Shown here: in pieces, positions 16,761-26,459 of the stretch
Layout: each line of letters starts with the position of its first letter
Position numbering within the stretch: position 1 is the stretch's first letter
From: a virus
Virus record (IMG/VR): IMGVR_UViG_3300049491_000418
Coordinates: 1 to 64,000 of that record
DNA length: 64,000 nt
Reading direction: 5' to 3' (one strand)
Program-made: the position numbers and the translations under genes
Notes under the pieces: model-generated
Told to the model about the DNA's origin: nothing
Database searches by the model: none
The model's input: the letters and a program-made list of their open reading frames with translations, nothing else

Positions 16761-17834
16761 ATGGGCTGTTCAAACTGTTTTAATGGTTGCGCTGATATAG
16801 TGTCTGACCAATGCGTAAAATATACAGGAGTAGATATTCCTGGATTAGGTATATCTTCAGGAGATAGTCTTCTTACTGTAGAGAATCAAATTATAAATAA
16901 GATTCTAGAACTTATGACAGGAGAAGGAACTATACCTGTTATTGAGCCAACAGATCTGTGTCCTTTAGTTTCTAGTTTTTTACCTGTCTCAGGACCAATT
17001 ACTCTGAATGATGTGATTTCTGCATTGTTTAGATCAGTATGTGCCCTTGATGCAAGATTAAACATTGTTGAGGATTCCTTAGCTAGTTTAAATGCTAATT
17101 ATGTTATTAGTTGTTTATCAGGAGTTACCGTAGATTCAGATACTCATGCAATACTTCAAGCTACAATAGATAAACTATGTATTGTTGATACAGATGTAAC
17201 ATTACTTGCTGCTGATTTAGCTACTAATTATGTACTTATATCTGAAATAGATAACTATATAGCTGCTTATATAGCAAGTATTCCATCTTCTTCATTATAT
17301 AATAGTAGAATGGTTCCTTATACTGCTGTACCATACTTTGGATCAACAGTAGGTTTCTTTGATATAACAGGAGCAGGTATTGGTGACTGGGCAGATATTT
17401 ATTTATGTAATGGTCAAAACAGTACTCCTGACTTAAGAGGAAGAGCACTTGTTGGAAATACTACTATGGGTAATACTCCTTTTAATCCAATAGTAGACCC
17501 AGGAATAGCAGGTAACCCTACTTATACTCAAAATTCTACCTTTGGTGCCAATCAGGTACCTCTAGATAATATTTCACAATTACCCCCTCACTCACATACA
17601 GCTACAGCTATAGTAAGTCCTGATCCTCATACACATACTTTTGCTAATACAAAATTAGCCATTCCTAAATATGAAGCAGGTAATGACTATTATCCTGCAG
17701 AGATAGACTCTACAGGAACTACAGGAGGCACATCTTTAAGTGTAGCAGTTACAGTGGGAACAACAGGAGCAGGAACACCCCATCTTAACATACAACCAGT
17801 CTGGGCAACAAATTATATTATCTATATACCTTAA
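16761..17834 (+). CDS. Tail collar fibre protein
   Basis: The 357-residue protein has a Cys-rich N-terminus (MGCSNCFNGCADIVSDQCVK) and a helical coiled region (about residues 110-180). Its C-terminus is a phage tail-collar domain: YLCNGQNSTPDLRGRALVG near 215, the His-rich PPHSHTATA and DPHTHTF near 275-290, and the end NIQPVWATNYIIYIP. In characterised phages the collar domain forms metal-binding His clusters at the trimeric fibre tip. This is a receptor-binding or short tail fibre. It lies in a tandem of four fibre genes sharing N-terminal anchors. Confidence 0.8.
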   Translation: MGCSNCFNGCADIVSDQCVKYTGVDIPGLGISSGDSLLTVENQIINKILELMTGEGTIPVIEPTDLCPLVSSFLPVSGPITLNDVISALFRSVCALDARLNIVEDSLASLNANYVISCLSGVTVDSDTHAILQATIDKLCIVDTDVTLLAADLATNYVLISEIDNYIAAYIASIPSSSLYNSRMVPYTAVPYFGSTVGFFDITGAGIGDWADIYLCNGQNSTPDLRGRALVGNTTMGNTPFNPIVDPGIAGNPTYTQNSTFGANQVPLDNISQLPPHSHTATAIVSPDPHTHTFANTKLAIPKYEAGNDYYPAEIDSTGTTGGTSLSVAVTVGTTGAGTPHLNIQPVWATNYIIYIP

Positions 17835-17845
17835 TACTTTTTATA

Positions 17846-19711
17846 ATGGGAACACCATGCACAAATTGTATAGATGTAACTAAATTAAGTAAAACTACAG
17901 GATGTAGTACTATAAAGTCTGATAATGTACTTTATTCAGGACCTAACTTAGCTTGTTCCACTATTAACACAAATGACACTTTAACTCTTGCTATCCAAAA
18001 GATAAATGGATTATTGTGTTCTGTTTCAGGTGGACAAAATCTTCAGACTACACTTACTATAGGTAACACTGCTGAAGATATAGGAGCTATATTTACATCT
18101 ATTATAAATCCTTCTTTTTATACTGAAATATTAAGTTCTTCTGTTACCTCTCCTGCTTTTATTAAAATAGATGGGCTTCCTACACAATATTTAATGGCTG
18201 ATGGATCTGTATCTGATATTACATCATTTATAACCCAAGTTATTACTGATGGTAATACAACACAAGCTCCAAGTTCTGATGCTGTGTTTGATGCATTGGC
18301 TTTAAAAGCTAATGATGATAATGTAATTCATAAAACATTTGATGAAACAAAAACAGGACAGTTAACTGTTCAGCCTGTAGATACTTCTATTAACGCAATA
18401 AGAGGTATAACCGTAGATGGAGCTGGAGTATTTGGTTCTTCTGATAATGCATTTGGTGTTTTAGGAATATCTTCTATAAATATTGGAGTAGGGGGACAAT
18501 CCCCTATAGTTGGTGTACAAGGTGTATCTTCTTTAGGTGTTGGGGTATCTGGTCAATCTACTGATGGTATAGGTACTCAAGGATTATCTTCTACAGGAAT
18601 AGCAGTTAAAGCAGCTTCAACTGTTGGAATATCATTAGTAGCAGATAATGTAGCAGGTCCAATTATTGCAAGTTTTAGATTTAATGGAGCAGAAGTTTCT
18701 TCAATCAGTTTAAGTGGTGTTAATACTTCAAACTCATTTGTTAAATCTGGAGGAACTAACTTACAATATTTAATGGCAGATGGAACAATCTCTACTCTAG
18801 CCAATATTGTTACTGATTTAATAGTACAAACTATTACAAATGGTGATACTACACATGCACCAAGCAGTGATGCAGTCTTTGATGCTTTAGCAGCAGTAAC
18901 TGCAGGATCTCTATTTAATGCAGATATACCAGTAGTATTATCAGGAGTTAAGACATTAGGGAAATATACTAATGGACAAACTATTCCTGCAATAGGAAAA
19001 ACAGCTCAACAAGTGATAACAGATATAGCACTAGAATATATTAATCCTTCTTTTTCAGCATTCTCTGTAACTGGTCAAGCTACTACAGTTGAAACTGGAA
19101 CTACTTTAACAGGATCTAAAACCTTTACTTGGACTTTAAATGCAAACTCAGGAGTTGTTCCAACAATAGACTTGTATGATAACACAGCAAGTTCAACATT
19201 ATTGGCAGGTACTCCTAATGATGGAACTCAAGGACAAATTATAACAACAATACAATTAAATACAGATGGGGCTACTCAGTCTTGGAAAGGAATTGCTAAC
19301 AACACTTCTCCTCCAGGTACAGTAAATAGTGGTAACTTTGTTGTAACTTCAAGATTTGTAAGATGGTGGGGAGCTGTAGCTTCTTATCCTGTAAATCCTG
19401 TAGATGGTGCAGCAAACAGAACATATGCTTTAGCTTTACCTTCAAGTGGTTTTAAAACAGCAGGAGTCAATACATTTACTTTAGTTACAGGAATAGTACA
19501 AATTAGATTTATAGTATTGTTACCTCCTGGGGTAACCATAACAAGTGTAATAGATCAAACAAATGCAAACACAGATATTACTGCCAGTTATATCTTATCT
19601 GCCATAACAATAAATGACATTGGTGGAACAGCAAGAAGTTACAATATGTATCAATACACAAATGCTATTCCTTACACTGTTAGTGCTAATCACTTTATAA
19701 CAACAACTTAA
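17846..19711 (+). CDS. Tail fibre with internal repeat and Ig-like end
   Basis: The 621-residue protein begins MGTPCTNCIDVTKLSKTTG and shares its NDTLTLAIQKIN block with the fibre at 14808. Two copies of a module containing QYLMADG, then APSSDAVFDAL (about residues 112-155 and 305-350) flank a glycine-rich shaft. The C-terminal 230 residues look Ig-like or beta-sandwich (FSVTGQATTVETGTTLTGSK). It is probably a host-binding fibre or fibre adaptor. It ends two bases before the S74 fibre gene. Confidence 0.7.
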   Translation: MGTPCTNCIDVTKLSKTTGCSTIKSDNVLYSGPNLACSTINTNDTLTLAIQKINGLLCSVSGGQNLQTTLTIGNTAEDIGAIFTSIINPSFYTEILSSSVTSPAFIKIDGLPTQYLMADGSVSDITSFITQVITDGNTTQAPSSDAVFDALALKANDDNVIHKTFDETKTGQLTVQPVDTSINAIRGITVDGAGVFGSSDNAFGVLGISSINIGVGGQSPIVGVQGVSSLGVGVSGQSTDGIGTQGLSSTGIAVKAASTVGISLVADNVAGPIIASFRFNGAEVSSISLSGVNTSNSFVKSGGTNLQYLMADGTISTLANIVTDLIVQTITNGDTTHAPSSDAVFDALAAVTAGSLFNADIPVVLSGVKTLGKYTNGQTIPAIGKTAQQVITDIALEYINPSFSAFSVTGQATTVETGTTLTGSKTFTWTLNANSGVVPTIDLYDNTASSTLLAGTPNDGTQGQIITTIQLNTDGATQSWKGIANNTSPPGTVNSGNFVVTSRFVRWWGAVASYPVNPVDGAANRTYALALPSSGFKTAGVNTFTLVTGIVQIRFIVLLPPGVTITSVIDQTNANTDITASYILSAITINDIGGTARSYNMYQYTNAIPYTVSANHFITTT

Positions 19712-19713
19712 TT

Positions 19714-22700
19714 ATGAGTGCTTCATTACAACTCCCAGGTGGGTTAATAACTTTAAACCCACAACCAGAAATAGCTAGATACTATAATACTAGTGGAAAT
19801 GTATATACAAACACTGTACAAGTATTAAGTCAAATTGTATTGGCTGCCAGATATGTTGGACAAACATTTATGGTTGGCACAAGTGAATATTGGTTTAATC
19901 CAACAACAGCAGATGCAGACCTAAAAATAAAATTAATTAATGCTGCTTCACAAATATCAGCAATTCCTCATACAGATTACTTAATATCAAATACTGTTCA
20001 AGGACAATTAGATCAAACAGAAACTAACATTGTTGGGTTATATAAACTTGATAAGACAGATTTTAAAAATCTTTATCAAACAGGTTTAGCAAGAGTAGAT
20101 GCAGATGTATCTGTTCTTACTATATCTCCTGCAAATACATTGACTATTACAGCTTGTGATAGAATATTATATATTAATGAAATTCTTATTGATACTCCTG
20201 CTAATAAAGTTGCAGATTATTTAAAAGATTTTGGGACTAAAGTATTTGTTGTTAATGGTACAAATACACCTCTTGCTATTAATACTAGAGGGATTGTTTA
20301 TGTAGCATTAGATAAATTAGGAAATCCAGTATATAGAAATGCTGGTAAAGTATATGATCAAGATGTATGCTATATGGCCCGTCTGCTTATTCAAAATTCA
20401 GCAGGGGTATATACAATCATTTCTGTAAAATACTTGCCTGATTTAGCTAATAACAGACCAACTGGAAGAGATAGAGCTGTAACTGGGTCAGGTAATTTAG
20501 TTTGGAGTGGAGCTGCTTCAATTTCTTTTGGTAATAAAGCAGTATCTTATTTAAAAAATTCAATAAATTATTCAAATAATAAACTTGATCCAAACTATTT
20601 AGTTATTGCAGATAGTGTTAATCCAACACCTATGCAGTTTCTATTTATGATACCAAACATAACCTCATTAGCTACAAGCATTGCATTATCCACAACAATA
20701 GATCCTAGTCAATGGTATACATCAGCAGGAACAATTGGTGCAGGAGCTGTTAATAACACTAGTTATCAGGTTTATAGATTAGTAGTAACAGTAACAGGGA
20801 CCCTAGCTATTCAAACTGTTGCAAGTACAGTATCTACTCCAGTTCCTGGTGTAAATGCAATCTTTGCAAATAAAGATGATGCAAATGCTGGTTTAACTTC
20901 TGTAGTATTTACTGATCCTTTACCAGCAGGAGATTCTATTCCTATAGGTACTTTTTATTTAAGAGCAGGAACTCCAGCTAATGGTTCTGGTATGAATAAA
21001 CCAGATGATTTTTATTTTAGACCAATAACTTCTTCATCTTCCAGTAGCACTGCAGGTGTTACAGACCATGATGCTTTGTCTGGTAAAAATGATAATCCTA
21101 CATACCAACATATTACTTCAACTGAAGTAAGTAATTTTACTACTGCCTATACTAATAGAATTACCAGTTTAACAACTACTGGAACTTCTGGAGCAGCTAC
21201 ATTGATAACAAATGTATTAAACATACCTAATTATACTCTTGCAGGATTAGGAGGTATAAACTTTGCTTCAGTAATTTCTGGATTTGTAACTGGAGCAAAC
21301 ACTACAGTATTAAATACAGATAGTTTGGAAATAGCAATTGAGAAATTGCAAGGTCAAGTAAATGCAAGATCAGTAATATCTCCTGCAGCTTTATCTAAAG
21401 TAGATGACACCAATGTTACATTAACACTTGGAGGAACTCCTTTAACTTCATTATTACAGGCAGTTTCTTTAACTCTTGGATGGACAGGAACTTTAGCTGA
21501 TTCAAGAATAGCTAGTTCAGCTGTATGGAATGCTAAGCAAAATGCTTTAACAAACCCAATAACAGGAACAGGAACAGGGGCAAGTGGGCAAGTAGCATTC
21601 TTTACGGGAGCAAACTCACAAACTGGTGATAATGCATTGTTTTGGAACAACACAAATAAAACATTATCCCTTGGTACTACACTTGCTCTTTTAGGAAGTA
21701 CACTAACTGTAAGAGGTGATAATAGTGTTATTGGAATAAGAGGGGCTACAAATGGTTCTACTGCTTCACCTGTTTCAAGAAAATTAATATGGTCAAATGC
21801 AGCACAAGTTGAACATGCAAGTATAGACGTAGCTGATTCAGCTACAAATGTTGTAACAGTTCCAATGATTTTTTCTACAAATGCCACAGGACTTGGTTAT
21901 GGAGAAAGAATGAGAATACATAATAATGGTAATATAGGTATTGGTGCTACTAATCCATTATTTAGATTTCATATTCAAGAAACTAATGGAGGAACTTTCT
22001 TTGATGGAACTAATGCAACTTATAATAGATGGAAATCAACTGCAAGTAATATTACTGATGGTAAAGATTTATTAATATCTGCACAAAATTCAGGTTCTAC
22101 ACCAGATTTATATATTAAATCTAATGGTTATGTTAGTATTGGAACATCCTCTCCATTAAGAAAATTAACAGTATTTGATAATGATAATCAACTTGCATTA
22201 AAAGGTTCGGCAAGTGGAAATCCAACTTACCTAAGTTTTTTTAATAGTATAGATACAAGAAGAGGATACATTGGTTTTCCTTCACAAGGTGTAAATGATA
22301 TAAGAATAACAAATGAAGAAACAGATGGGCATATAATATTAACTAACACTGGAACTGGTAAAGTGGGTATTGGAACAAGTACTCCATCAAGTAAGTTAGA
22401 TATTCTTAATACAAGTGCTGGTGCTTTATCTGATGTAGTGACATTAACTAATTCAGGAGCAACTGCTAACACTGAGGTTGGGTTATTCTTTTCTCCAACA
22501 ACTACTACAGGTAATATTAGAGGAGCTAGAATTTCATCAAGAAATGACGGTTCAAATAATTGTGATTTAAGATTTTATATAGGTAGTGGTGCTAGTATTC
22601 TTGAAAAAATGAATCTAAACCCTCTAGGAGAATTAACACTTTTACAAAGTGATGCTAGATTAGTTGGTGGTGATAGTGTTGGTAGATTAGTTGCTGGTAA

Positions 22701-24174
22701 TTCAACAACTACTTCTTACATTGAATTTGATGGTGCTACAAATGCAGCTCCAAATAAAATATTATTAAATACAACTACAGGTGTAATAGCATTTTCAACC
22801 AGTTCAACTGAAAGAATGAGAGTTGCTAACGATGGTAATGTAGGTATTGGAGTTATTCCAACAACTACATCAACTGATAGCTTACAAGTTGGTGGAAATA
22901 TAACAGCTAGTGCTGCTACAACAGCAACTCATGTAGTGATTAAATCTCAATTAGATTTAAAAGCTAATTCAGCTATTACTATTGCTACAACTGCTCCTTT
23001 GGTTGGAGGTGGTGATTTAAGTGCTAACAGAACTTTATCAATACCAGTAGCAACCACTTCAGTAAATGGATACTTATCATCAACTGATTGGACTACATTT
23101 AATAACAAACAAGCAGCTATAACAAATAATGTAACAGGAACTGGAACGGCAAATAAACTTTCAAAATTTACAGGAACAAATACTATAGCAGATTCACAAG
23201 TATTTGATAATGGAACAAACGTTGGTATTGGCACAACAACTACATTTGCAAAATTAGACAACAATGGCTCTATGGCCATTAACAGTAATTTAAGTGATTC
23301 CTCTACAAGACCAACAATTGCTATAGGAGTATTACAATATGGTGAAATTAGAGGATATAGTCAAAACGCTACAAGTGTTGATTGGGGATTCTTAAGACTA
23401 CGTGCTGGTGGTGGAGCTGTAACTCCATCAACAGCTTCTTATATAGACATAGCTGGCGCTTCTACTGTTACAGATATGGATAGAAATATTGTATTTGGAA
23501 CTAACGGTATTGAAAGAGTGAGGATTGCAAATGGTGGTAATGTTGGTATAGGAACTACTGCTCCATTAGCTAAATTACATGCCAGTAGTTTAGTTGCAAA
23601 TGTACCTGCTTTAAGAACAACAGGAACAGCCAGTGCAATATCTACATCTCAAACATTTTTTGATAATGCTGCTGTTAATTTAGGAGGAGGATTTGGTGCA
23701 ATGTTAATTAGTGGAGATAACTCTGATGGTTCTTTTAAAATGCAAACCACAAATTCAACTGGAAGTTCTGCATCAGCTATTACATTTAATAGACTGGGAG
23801 GTTTAGTAACTATTGGTCCTGGTGGAGCTGTATTGGCTTTACAGGTTAGTGGTAATTTACAATATTCTGGAACTATTACTAATGCTTCTGATGCTAGAGT
23901 AAAAGAAAATATAAAACCAATAGAAAATGCTGTTGATACATTATTAAAACTTAATCCTTGTACTTTTGACAGAATAGATACTGGTAAAAAAGATAATATC
24001 GGACTTATAGCTCAAGAAGTTGAAGAAGTTTTACCTCAATTAATTAATATAGGAGAAAATACAGATTTAGGTATTAAGGATTTTAGAAACTTAGATTATG
24101 TATCTATTGTACCAATATTAATTAAAGCTGTACAAGAATTAAAAGCAGAGATTGAATATTTAAAATCTAAATGA
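19714..24174 (+). CDS. Long tail fibre with S74 chaperone domain
   Basis: This 1,486-residue protein is the longest fibre. The N-terminal third has beta-rich domains. From about residue 735 to 1,300 at least six copies of a GNVGIGTT-type motif recur, typical of beta-helical shafts. The last 95 residues are a peptidase S74 intramolecular chaperone: SDARVKENIKPI begins at Ser1392, then IGLIAQEVEEVLPQL, then a terminal coiled coil. In this family the domain drives trimer folding and then cuts itself off just before the SDxR serine. The required Ser and Lys are present. The stop overlaps the lipoprotein start. Confidence 0.85.
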   Translation: MSASLQLPGGLITLNPQPEIARYYNTSGNVYTNTVQVLSQIVLAARYVGQTFMVGTSEYWFNPTTADADLKIKLINAASQISAIPHTDYLISNTVQGQLDQTETNIVGLYKLDKTDFKNLYQTGLARVDADVSVLTISPANTLTITACDRILYINEILIDTPANKVADYLKDFGTKVFVVNGTNTPLAINTRGIVYVALDKLGNPVYRNAGKVYDQDVCYMARLLIQNSAGVYTIISVKYLPDLANNRPTGRDRAVTGSGNLVWSGAASISFGNKAVSYLKNSINYSNNKLDPNYLVIADSVNPTPMQFLFMIPNITSLATSIALSTTIDPSQWYTSAGTIGAGAVNNTSYQVYRLVVTVTGTLAIQTVASTVSTPVPGVNAIFANKDDANAGLTSVVFTDPLPAGDSIPIGTFYLRAGTPANGSGMNKPDDFYFRPITSSSSSSTAGVTDHDALSGKNDNPTYQHITSTEVSNFTTAYTNRITSLTTTGTSGAATLITNVLNIPNYTLAGLGGINFASVISGFVTGANTTVLNTDSLEIAIEKLQGQVNARSVISPAALSKVDDTNVTLTLGGTPLTSLLQAVSLTLGWTGTLADSRIASSAVWNAKQNALTNPITGTGTGASGQVAFFTGANSQTGDNALFWNNTNKTLSLGTTLALLGSTLTVRGDNSVIGIRGATNGSTASPVSRKLIWSNAAQVEHASIDVADSATNVVTVPMIFSTNATGLGYGERMRIHNNGNIGIGATNPLFRFHIQETNGGTFFDGTNATYNRWKSTASNITDGKDLLISAQNSGSTPDLYIKSNGYVSIGTSSPLRKLTVFDNDNQLALKGSASGNPTYLSFFNSIDTRRGYIGFPSQGVNDIRITNEETDGHIILTNTGTGKVGIGTSTPSSKLDILNTSAGALSDVVTLTNSGATANTEVGLFFSPTTTTGNIRGARISSRNDGSNNCDLRFYIGSGASILEKMNLNPLGELTLLQSDARLVGGDSVGRLVAGNSTTTSYIEFDGATNAAPNKILLNTTTGVIAFSTSSTERMRVANDGNVGIGVIPTTTSTDSLQVGGNITASAATTATHVVIKSQLDLKANSAITIATTAPLVGGGDLSANRTLSIPVATTSVNGYLSSTDWTTFNNKQAAITNNVTGTGTANKLSKFTGTNTIADSQVFDNGTNVGIGTTTTFAKLDNNGSMAINSNLSDSSTRPTIAIGVLQYGEIRGYSQNATSVDWGFLRLRAGGGAVTPSTASYIDIAGASTVTDMDRNIVFGTNGIERVRIANGGNVGIGTTAPLAKLHASSLVANVPALRTTGTASAISTSQTFFDNAAVNLGGGFGAMLISGDNSDGSFKMQTTNSTGSSASAITFNRLGGLVTIGPGGAVLALQVSGNLQYSGTITNASDARVKENIKPIENAVDTLLKLNPCTFDRIDTGKKDNIGLIAQEVEEVLPQLINIGENTDLGIKDFRNLDYVSIVPILIKAVQELKAEIEYLKSK

Positions 24175-24335
24175 TGAAAAAGTTACAGGTAATAGTAATA
24201 ATAGTAATCATCTTATTCTTTGTGATAGGATGTACTTCTATTATTATCTTTTCACCTACATTTGCACCAAGAACAAATGTTGAGATTAATAAAGATTCAA
24301 TTAAAAATAAAGACTCAATTAAAAAGAAATTATGA
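24171..24335 (+). CDS. Small predicted lipoprotein (54 aa)
   Basis: This gene overlaps the fibre stop (ATGA) and the next start (ATGA), a compact fit that supports it. After MMKK comes a hydrophobic stretch (VIVIIVIILFFVIGC) with a lipobox-like end whose cysteine is residue 21. The remaining 33 residues are polar, with a duplicated KDSIKN/KDSIKK motif. Small phage lipoproteins can be outer spanins for lysis or superinfection-exclusion proteins. Neither role is proven and no adjacent holin or lysin is recognised. Confidence 0.65.
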   Translation: MMKKLQVIVIIVIILFFVIGCTSIIIFSPTFAPRTNVEINKDSIKNKDSIKKKL

Positions 24336-25099
24336 CAGTGTTTATAATATTTACAACAGTAGGAGCAGATGCTGGTCCTTTTAATCTCTATTCTAATGTA
24401 GGAGGTTATGCTATTGCTTTTGAAGTAGGAATAACAAAAGCTCAGTTGCTTGCAGGGTTTCCATCATCTAATGTTCCTTTAGGAACCAACATAATAAGAG
24501 CACAATCTTTTGGAGTTTGTACTAATTATGTAGATTTACCATTATTACCTGCTCCTACATCTACAACTACTACCTCTACAACTTGTGCAGGTTTTGAATA
24601 TACAATGGATATATATTGGTGTGGATTATGTACTCCTTCAGGAGGTGGTTCTATGAGTAATACAGAACCTCTTACAGTGGGTAAATGGTATTATGATAGT
24701 GTTATTAACTCTATAATTACTCCTACTAGTTTTGTTGGATGTAATCCTGGAACTAATAGAAGTATTTTAGATAGTACTAAACAAGATACATGTGCCGCAG
24801 TAATTTGTCCACCAACAACTACTACAAGTAGTACTACAACTCCTCCTGCTTATTTAGTAAATGTTAGTAACTCTACAGGATTTTCAAATTGTGATGGAGG
24901 TGGTGTAACTACCTATCCAATAGCATTATATGTTGAATTTGTTCCTATTATATTTGGTTCTGTTCTATATTATGATTTTGATTTAACTCTTCCTTTTGCA
25001 GGAGATGGAACTTGGTATAGTGTGAGTAGTACATTATCTTATAGAATTAATAATATAGGAGAGGTTACTGAAATAGATGATTGTGGTCCTCCTCCATGA
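24332..25099 (+). CDS. Surface protein with GPF module and Thr-rich linkers
   Basis: The 255-residue protein starts with a module of about 70 residues (MTVFIIFTTVGADAGPFNLY, through VCTNYVD) shared with the genes at 25149 and 34254. Two Thr/Ser-rich linkers follow (about residues 76-85 and 162-172). Between and after them are small Cys-containing beta-like domains (YWCGLCTPSGGG; VSNSTGFSNCDGGG). Signal peptide and catalytic motifs are absent. The modular, linker-joined layout suggests a virion-surface protein displayed on tail or head. Function is unknown. Confidence 0.6.
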   Translation: MTVFIIFTTVGADAGPFNLYSNVGGYAIAFEVGITKAQLLAGFPSSNVPLGTNIIRAQSFGVCTNYVDLPLLPAPTSTTTTSTTCAGFEYTMDIYWCGLCTPSGGGSMSNTEPLTVGKWYYDSVINSIITPTSFVGCNPGTNRSILDSTKQDTCAAVICPPTTTTSSTTTPPAYLVNVSNSTGFSNCDGGGVTTYPIALYVEFVPIIFGSVLYYDFDLTLPFAGDGTWYSVSSTLSYRINNIGEVTEIDDCGPPP

Positions 25100-25148
25100 T
25101 CATAGTGGATAGTATTAACTTATATAAAAATAATTTAAATATACTATA

Positions 25149-25751
25149 ATGACAGTATTATTAACATTAACAATAGCAGGAATAGATACAGGTCCTTTTG
25201 ATTTATACTCAAACGTGGATGGTTATTCTGTACCCTTTGAAACCAATATAAGTAAAGCAGCTTTACAAGGGGGATACTCCTCTGTATTGGTACCTGACTT
25301 TGCAATTGTTGTTAGAGTTGTGTCTAAAGGAGTATGTAATACTTATGTTGATATTGTTTTAGCCTCTCTTACAACTACAACATCTACAGCAGTACCTACC
25401 ACTACCACTACAACTACTTCAGGAGTAACTGTAGAATTTAGTGCAGCTTATACTCAAGCTTTAGAAGCACCTTTAGGAGATTCTGATGCTGGATTTTTAT
25501 CAGGTAACATAACAATAACAGGAGGTTCTGCAACATTCTTTGCTTTTGCTGAAATATTTGTAGATGCTGGAGTAGGTAGTAATTTCTTAACAGATATAGA
25601 TATAGCTGGAAACTTAGCAACTGCTTTTATAGATACTATTGGTATGGATACTTCTGCAGGAATTGTTTTAGGTCCAGGTATATATTCTTATACTATTGAT
25701 TTATCTGTAAACTCTGCTGATGGTGGAGGAGGTATTTCTTATACAATATAA
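25149..25751 (+). CDS. Paralogous GPF-module surface protein
   Basis: The 200-residue protein repeats the N-terminal module of its neighbour (MTVLLTLTIAGIDTGPFDLY, then VCNTYVD). A Thr-rich linker (about residues 75-94) and a C-terminal beta-rich domain of about 105 residues follow. The C-terminal domain differs from that of the neighbour, as expected if modules are swapped behind a common base and linker. A 49-bp AT-rich gap precedes it. Two hairpins follow its stop. Function unknown; virion-surface display is inferred. Confidence 0.6.
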   Translation: MTVLLTLTIAGIDTGPFDLYSNVDGYSVPFETNISKAALQGGYSSVLVPDFAIVVRVVSKGVCNTYVDIVLASLTTTTSTAVPTTTTTTTSGVTVEFSAAYTQALEAPLGDSDAGFLSGNITITGGSATFFAFAEIFVDAGVGSNFLTDIDIAGNLATAFIDTIGMDTSAGIVLGPGIYSYTIDLSVNSADGGGGISYTI

Positions 25752-25779
25752 TTGACATGTTTATTGGTTTACGTGTCAA
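25752..25779 (+). other. Hairpin directly after the stop codon
   Basis: TTGACATGT and ACGTGTCAA pair over 9 positions (one G-U) with a 10-nt loop, starting right after the TAA. It is followed at once by a second, terminator-like hairpin, so it may be part of a tandem end signal. Confidence 0.45.
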
Positions 25780-25781
25780 TA

Positions 25782-25820
25782 GGTTGTCCCTAGTGTAAAA
25801 AGCTAGGGATAACCATTTTA
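25782..25820 (+). terminator. Probable intrinsic terminator before HNH gene
   Basis: GGTTGTCCCTAG (25782 onward) pairs with CTAGGGATAACC (25803-25814) over 12 bp including one G-U, followed by ATTTTAG. The U tract is weak. The rest of the gap to 25883 is AT-rich and could hold the promoter of the HNH gene. Confidence 0.55.
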
Positions 25821-25883
25821 GTTATAAATAATAATTATGATTATATGCAAACTATTTTTTAACTTTACCATATTTTATATATC

Positions 25884-26459
25884 ATGGCAAATAACAATGT
25901 TTCTTTAGAAAGAAGTTTAGAGATTAATTCTCCTGATTATTTACATAGATGTACAAAGTGTGGTATATTAAAACCAAATACTGAGTATTCTCCCTCTCCA
26001 AACAATAGAGTGATTAATAGTAGAGGTAGAAATTTTGTAACCTCGTGTAAATCGTGTAGAAATACTTATTCTTCTTCTAAAGAGGTATTAGAGAGAAAAA
26101 GACTTGCAGCACCAATAAGTAGACAAAAAAATAGAATAAATGTTATTTTTTGGTCTTCAGTTACTAATGCTAAAAAGAGAAATCTAGAGCATACTATAAG
26201 TATATTAGATTTAAAGGCTCTGTTTGAAGATCAATTAGGTCTGTGTTATTATACAGGAAAGCCAATGCTGAGAGATATTAGAGATATTAGTAGTAATGAT
26301 GATTCTGTATCTATAGATAGAGTTGATTCTTCTAAAGGATATACTAAAGAAAATATTGTTTTGTGTAGATGGGTAATCAATAGGATGAAAAATGATATAC
26401 CTTTTGATATTTTTTTAAAATTAATATCAGAAATTAATACTAAATTTAATATGTCATGA
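25884..26459 (+). CDS. HNH endonuclease, possible homing insert
   Basis: The 191-residue protein begins with a zinc-knuckle-like region (CTKCG at residues 17-21 and CKSC near 56), then a basic linker, then an HNH-type core: LGLCYYTGKPM near residue 117 and SIDRVDSSKGYTKENIVLCR near 144, ending NRMKND. These match phage HNH nucleases of the His-Me finger group, in which the Asp-Arg and Asn positions lie in the ββα fold. It sits inside the structural operon with its own upstream terminator, and its stop overlaps the next ATG (ATGA). It resembles a self-spreading nuclease gene, or may aid packaging. Confidence 0.75.
   Translation: MANNNVSLERSLEINSPDYLHRCTKCGILKPNTEYSPSPNNRVINSRGRNFVTSCKSCRNTYSSSKEVLERKRLAAPISRQKNRINVIFWSSVTNAKKRNLEHTISILDLKALFEDQLGLCYYTGKPMLRDIRDISSNDDSVSIDRVDSSKGYTKENIVLCRWVINRMKNDIPFDIFLKLISEINTKFNMS

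Noticed and set aside
21354-23279. Antisense frames opposite the long fibre gene
   Set aside because: Their composition mirrors the repetitive Thr/Gly codons of the fibre. No start signals or plausible products are seen.
21950-23600. CRISPR-like or tandem DNA repeat from the GIGT units of the long fibre
   Set aside because: The units vary strongly in DNA sequence and spacing; they are coding repeats of a fibre shaft.
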